Below are positions 6,546 to 7,970 of a stretch of 7,970 nucleotides of DNA, piece after piece; positions within the stretch are counted from its first letter, which is position 1; each line of letters opens with the position of its first letter. Position numbers and translations under genes: made by a program. The notes below the pieces were generated by a model. The model ran no database searches. It was given only the letters and a program-made list of their open reading frames with translations, and had not been told where the DNA came from. The stretch spans positions 1 to 7,970 of the forward strand of contig DKNL01000260.1 of NCBI GenBank assembly GCA_002474325.1, read 5' to 3'. The stretch comes from Opitutales bacterium UBA7389. GTDB lineage: Bacteria; Verrucomicrobiota; Verrucomicrobiia; Opitutales; Opitutaceae.

Positions 6546-7916
6546 TCAATTATCAGGACCTGGTGGATTCCAGGTACCAAGAGGGTCGAAACGGGCTGGC
6601 TCTAGCTGTTGCGTCCAGGCATCTAGCTGGCGTTGCAGCTTTTTCGCTTTTTCGGCCTGCTTTTCCACGATGTCATTTTGCTCCTCTTTGTCATTGGAGA
6701 GATCATACAGCTCAACCTTATTTGCTTTGTTGAGATCGATGTACTTGTCATTTCCCGAGCGGATAACGGAATGATCCTTGTCAAACATCTGCCAAAAGAG
6801 AATGTCGTGCGGTGGCCCGCTTTTCTTGCCAGTCAAATAGGGAATTAGATCGACGCCATCTAGGGGCCGGTCCTCGGCGATTCCAACGCCGGTTAGACCT
6901 ACCATGGTGCCTAGCATATCCATGGAACTGATGGGATGATGGTAATCGATACCGGACGGTATGGCACCCGTCCAACGAAAGGCGAAGGGCACGCGCATAC
7001 CTCCTTCGTAGATCGTGCCTTTGTTGGCTCTGAGGGGGGTGTTTCGAGAACCGTTGTTAGAAGCCCCGCCATTGTCGGAGAGGAAGAATACCAGAGTCTC
7101 CTCGTTGAGTTCTAGATCATCAAGTGTATCGAGGACGCGCCCGACGCCGTCGTCGACCGCACTTACCATGGCCGCATAGATCCGTCTCAGCCGATCGCTA
7201 ATATGATCGAATCGATCGAGATATTTCTGGCTAGCCTGCATAGGGGTATGTGGGGCGTTGTAGCTGAGAAATAGAAAGAAGGGCTTTTCGTGATTCTTGA
7301 CGATAAAGTCGACGGCCTCATCGGAAAGCTCGTCGGTTAGGTATTCGTCGGTTTCCACGCGCTCCTCATTGCGTAGCAACTTCGTATTGTACCAACCACC
7401 ACGACGATCGACGTCCTCAATCGTTTGATATACGAGATCTTCGGGGAAGTAGCGATGCCCGCCGGCAACGAAGCCATAAAATTCGTCGAAACCGCGAACG
7501 TTAGGACGGAATTTCGGGTGGGTTCCTAGGTGCCACTTGCCGACGTAGCCAGTATGGTAATCCACTTTCTTAAGAATCTCCGCGAAGTTTTCCTCCTCTA
7601 GGGGAAGTCCGGCGTTTTCATCGAAAGGATTAAGGGTAGGATTCCGTCGATACCCGAAACGCCCTTGATAACGTCCGGTAATCATGCCGGCCCGGCTCGG
7701 GGAACAGACCGGGTAGGTGACGTATCCGTTGGTAAATCGGACGCCCTCGTGAGCGATGCGATCGATATGGGGCGTCGGTATATCCTGGCAGCCGTTGAAG
7801 CCGACGTCCGCATAGCCCTGATCATCGGTGAGAATGATGATTAAGTTGGGTCGCTGAGAGGCCTGAACGGCAAGGGTGTGGAGAGAGAAGAAGAGAAGTA
7901 GATAGGTGAGGTTCAT
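6546..7916 (-). CDS. Secreted arylsulfatase-type sulfatase, formylglycine-dependent (456 aa)
   Basis: Hydrolyses sulfate esters outside the cytoplasm; the substrate is not evident. A signal peptide covers about residues 1-19 (MNLTYLLLFFSLHTLAVQA, AxA-type site VQA) before the mature start SQRPNLIIILTDDQG. All the classical sulfatase residues are present: DD at 31-32, C71 in CSPSR (71-75; the Cys becomes formylglycine), Lys127 and His129 in GKWHLG, His223 in APHTP, DNGG at 281-284, and Lys299 in ANKGTIYEGGMRVP. The DMLGT segment (333-337) and the C-terminal KVELYDLSNDKEEQND (400-415) are typical of the arylsulfatase-A-like group. It is much closer to the standard pattern than the other sulfatase in this window, so the two are not recent duplicates. 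A Cys-type active site could be matured by FGE or an anSME, neither of which is here. The ATG at 7916 has no Shine-Dalgarno but gives a full signal peptide. Confidence 0.96.
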   Translation of the reverse strand: MNLTYLLLFFSLHTLAVQASQRPNLIIILTDDQGYADVGFNGCQDIPTPHIDRIAHEGVRFTNGYVTYPVCSPSRAGMITGRYQGRFGYRRNPTLNPFDENAGLPLEEENFAEILKKVDYHTGYVGKWHLGTHPKFRPNVRGFDEFYGFVAGGHRYFPEDLVYQTIEDVDRRGGWYNTKLLRNEERVETDEYLTDELSDEAVDFIVKNHEKPFFLFLSYNAPHTPMQASQKYLDRFDHISDRLRRIYAAMVSAVDDGVGRVLDTLDDLELNEETLVFFLSDNGGASNNGSRNTPLRANKGTIYEGGMRVPFAFRWTGAIPSGIDYHHPISSMDMLGTMVGLTGVGIAEDRPLDGVDLIPYLTGKKSGPPHDILFWQMFDKDHSVIRSGNDKYIDLNKANKVELYDLSNDKEEQNDIVEKQAEKAKKLQRQLDAWTQQLEPARFDPLGTWNPPGPDN

Positions 7917-7938
7917 AAGCTTAATTTATGCTACTCTT

Positions 7939-7959
7939 GTAGGAGCGGCTTTTTGCCGC
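7939..7959. repeat. REP-like GTAG hairpin
   Basis: GTAG (7939-7942) is followed by GCGGC (7945-7949), a loop of five T, and GCCGC (7955-7959). A GTAG tetranucleotide followed by a GC-rich hairpin is the layout of bacterial REP sequences mobilised by RAYT transposases. The wording GTAGGAGCGGC...GCCGCGATC closely resembles REPs I know from pseudomonads and other bacteria. It lies 22 bases upstream of the sulfatase start, so if transcribed it would sit in that gene's leader. No RAYT gene is in the window. Confidence 0.65.
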
Positions 7960-7970
7960 GATCAAATTTT

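Noticed and set aside
855..7916. The two sulfatases as a recent gene duplication
   Set aside because: They differ in length, in the GKWH region and across most of the sequence, sharing only superfamily motifs.
1..7970. CRISPR array, tRNA, rRNA, transposase or defence genes
   Set aside because: No regular spacer-repeat pattern, no cloverleaf or rRNA sequence, and no transposase, nuclease or toxin-antitoxin protein was found.

Overview
The window is bacterial, and the gene mix points to a Verrucomicrobiota (Opitutales-like) or Planctomycetota-type degrader of sulfated organic matter. The evidence is two secreted formylglycine-type sulfatases, a secreted ThuA-like protein beside one of them, intergenic GTAG-type palindromes, and start codons that all lack a clear Shine-Dalgarno sequence. 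The lineage is inferred from gene content only; there is no rRNA or other phylogenetic marker here.

Layout, left to right. Bases 2-2342 (+ strand) hold a two-gene unit: the 3' part of a ThuA-like gene whose start lies outside the window, then 16 bases later a secreted sulfatase. Bases 2343-2429 lie between convergent genes and are filled by two perfect inverted repeats. The rest of the genes are on the - strand. They are an Nramp-fold transporter that lacks the usual metal-binding residues (2430-3689), a VOC/glyoxalase-fold protein (3888-4256) 36 bases downstream of an AbgT-family transporter (4293-5882), a small two-helix membrane protein (6017-6220), and a second secreted sulfatase (6546-7916). 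The stretch 6221-6545 has no gene but holds a degenerate 9-base repeat and a roughly 120-base multi-armed palindrome. A REP-like hairpin lies just upstream of the second sulfatase.

How the genes may work together: the two sulfatases would be exported and would remove sulfate from polysaccharides or other sulfate esters. Both need a maturation enzyme (FGE or anSME) that is not encoded here. The ThuA-like protein may act on a sugar made available by its neighbour. The AbgT transporter and VOC protein look like a separate two-gene unit for uptake or export and conversion of a small acidic or aromatic compound. The Nramp-like transporter may carry something other than a classical divalent metal.

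No mobile-element transposase, CRISPR array, tRNA, rRNA or known defence system is visible. I did not find a clearly new multi-gene system. The points most worth a second look are the Nramp-like protein without its metal site, the structured intergenic elements, and the first sulfatase's departure from the usual active-site pattern.
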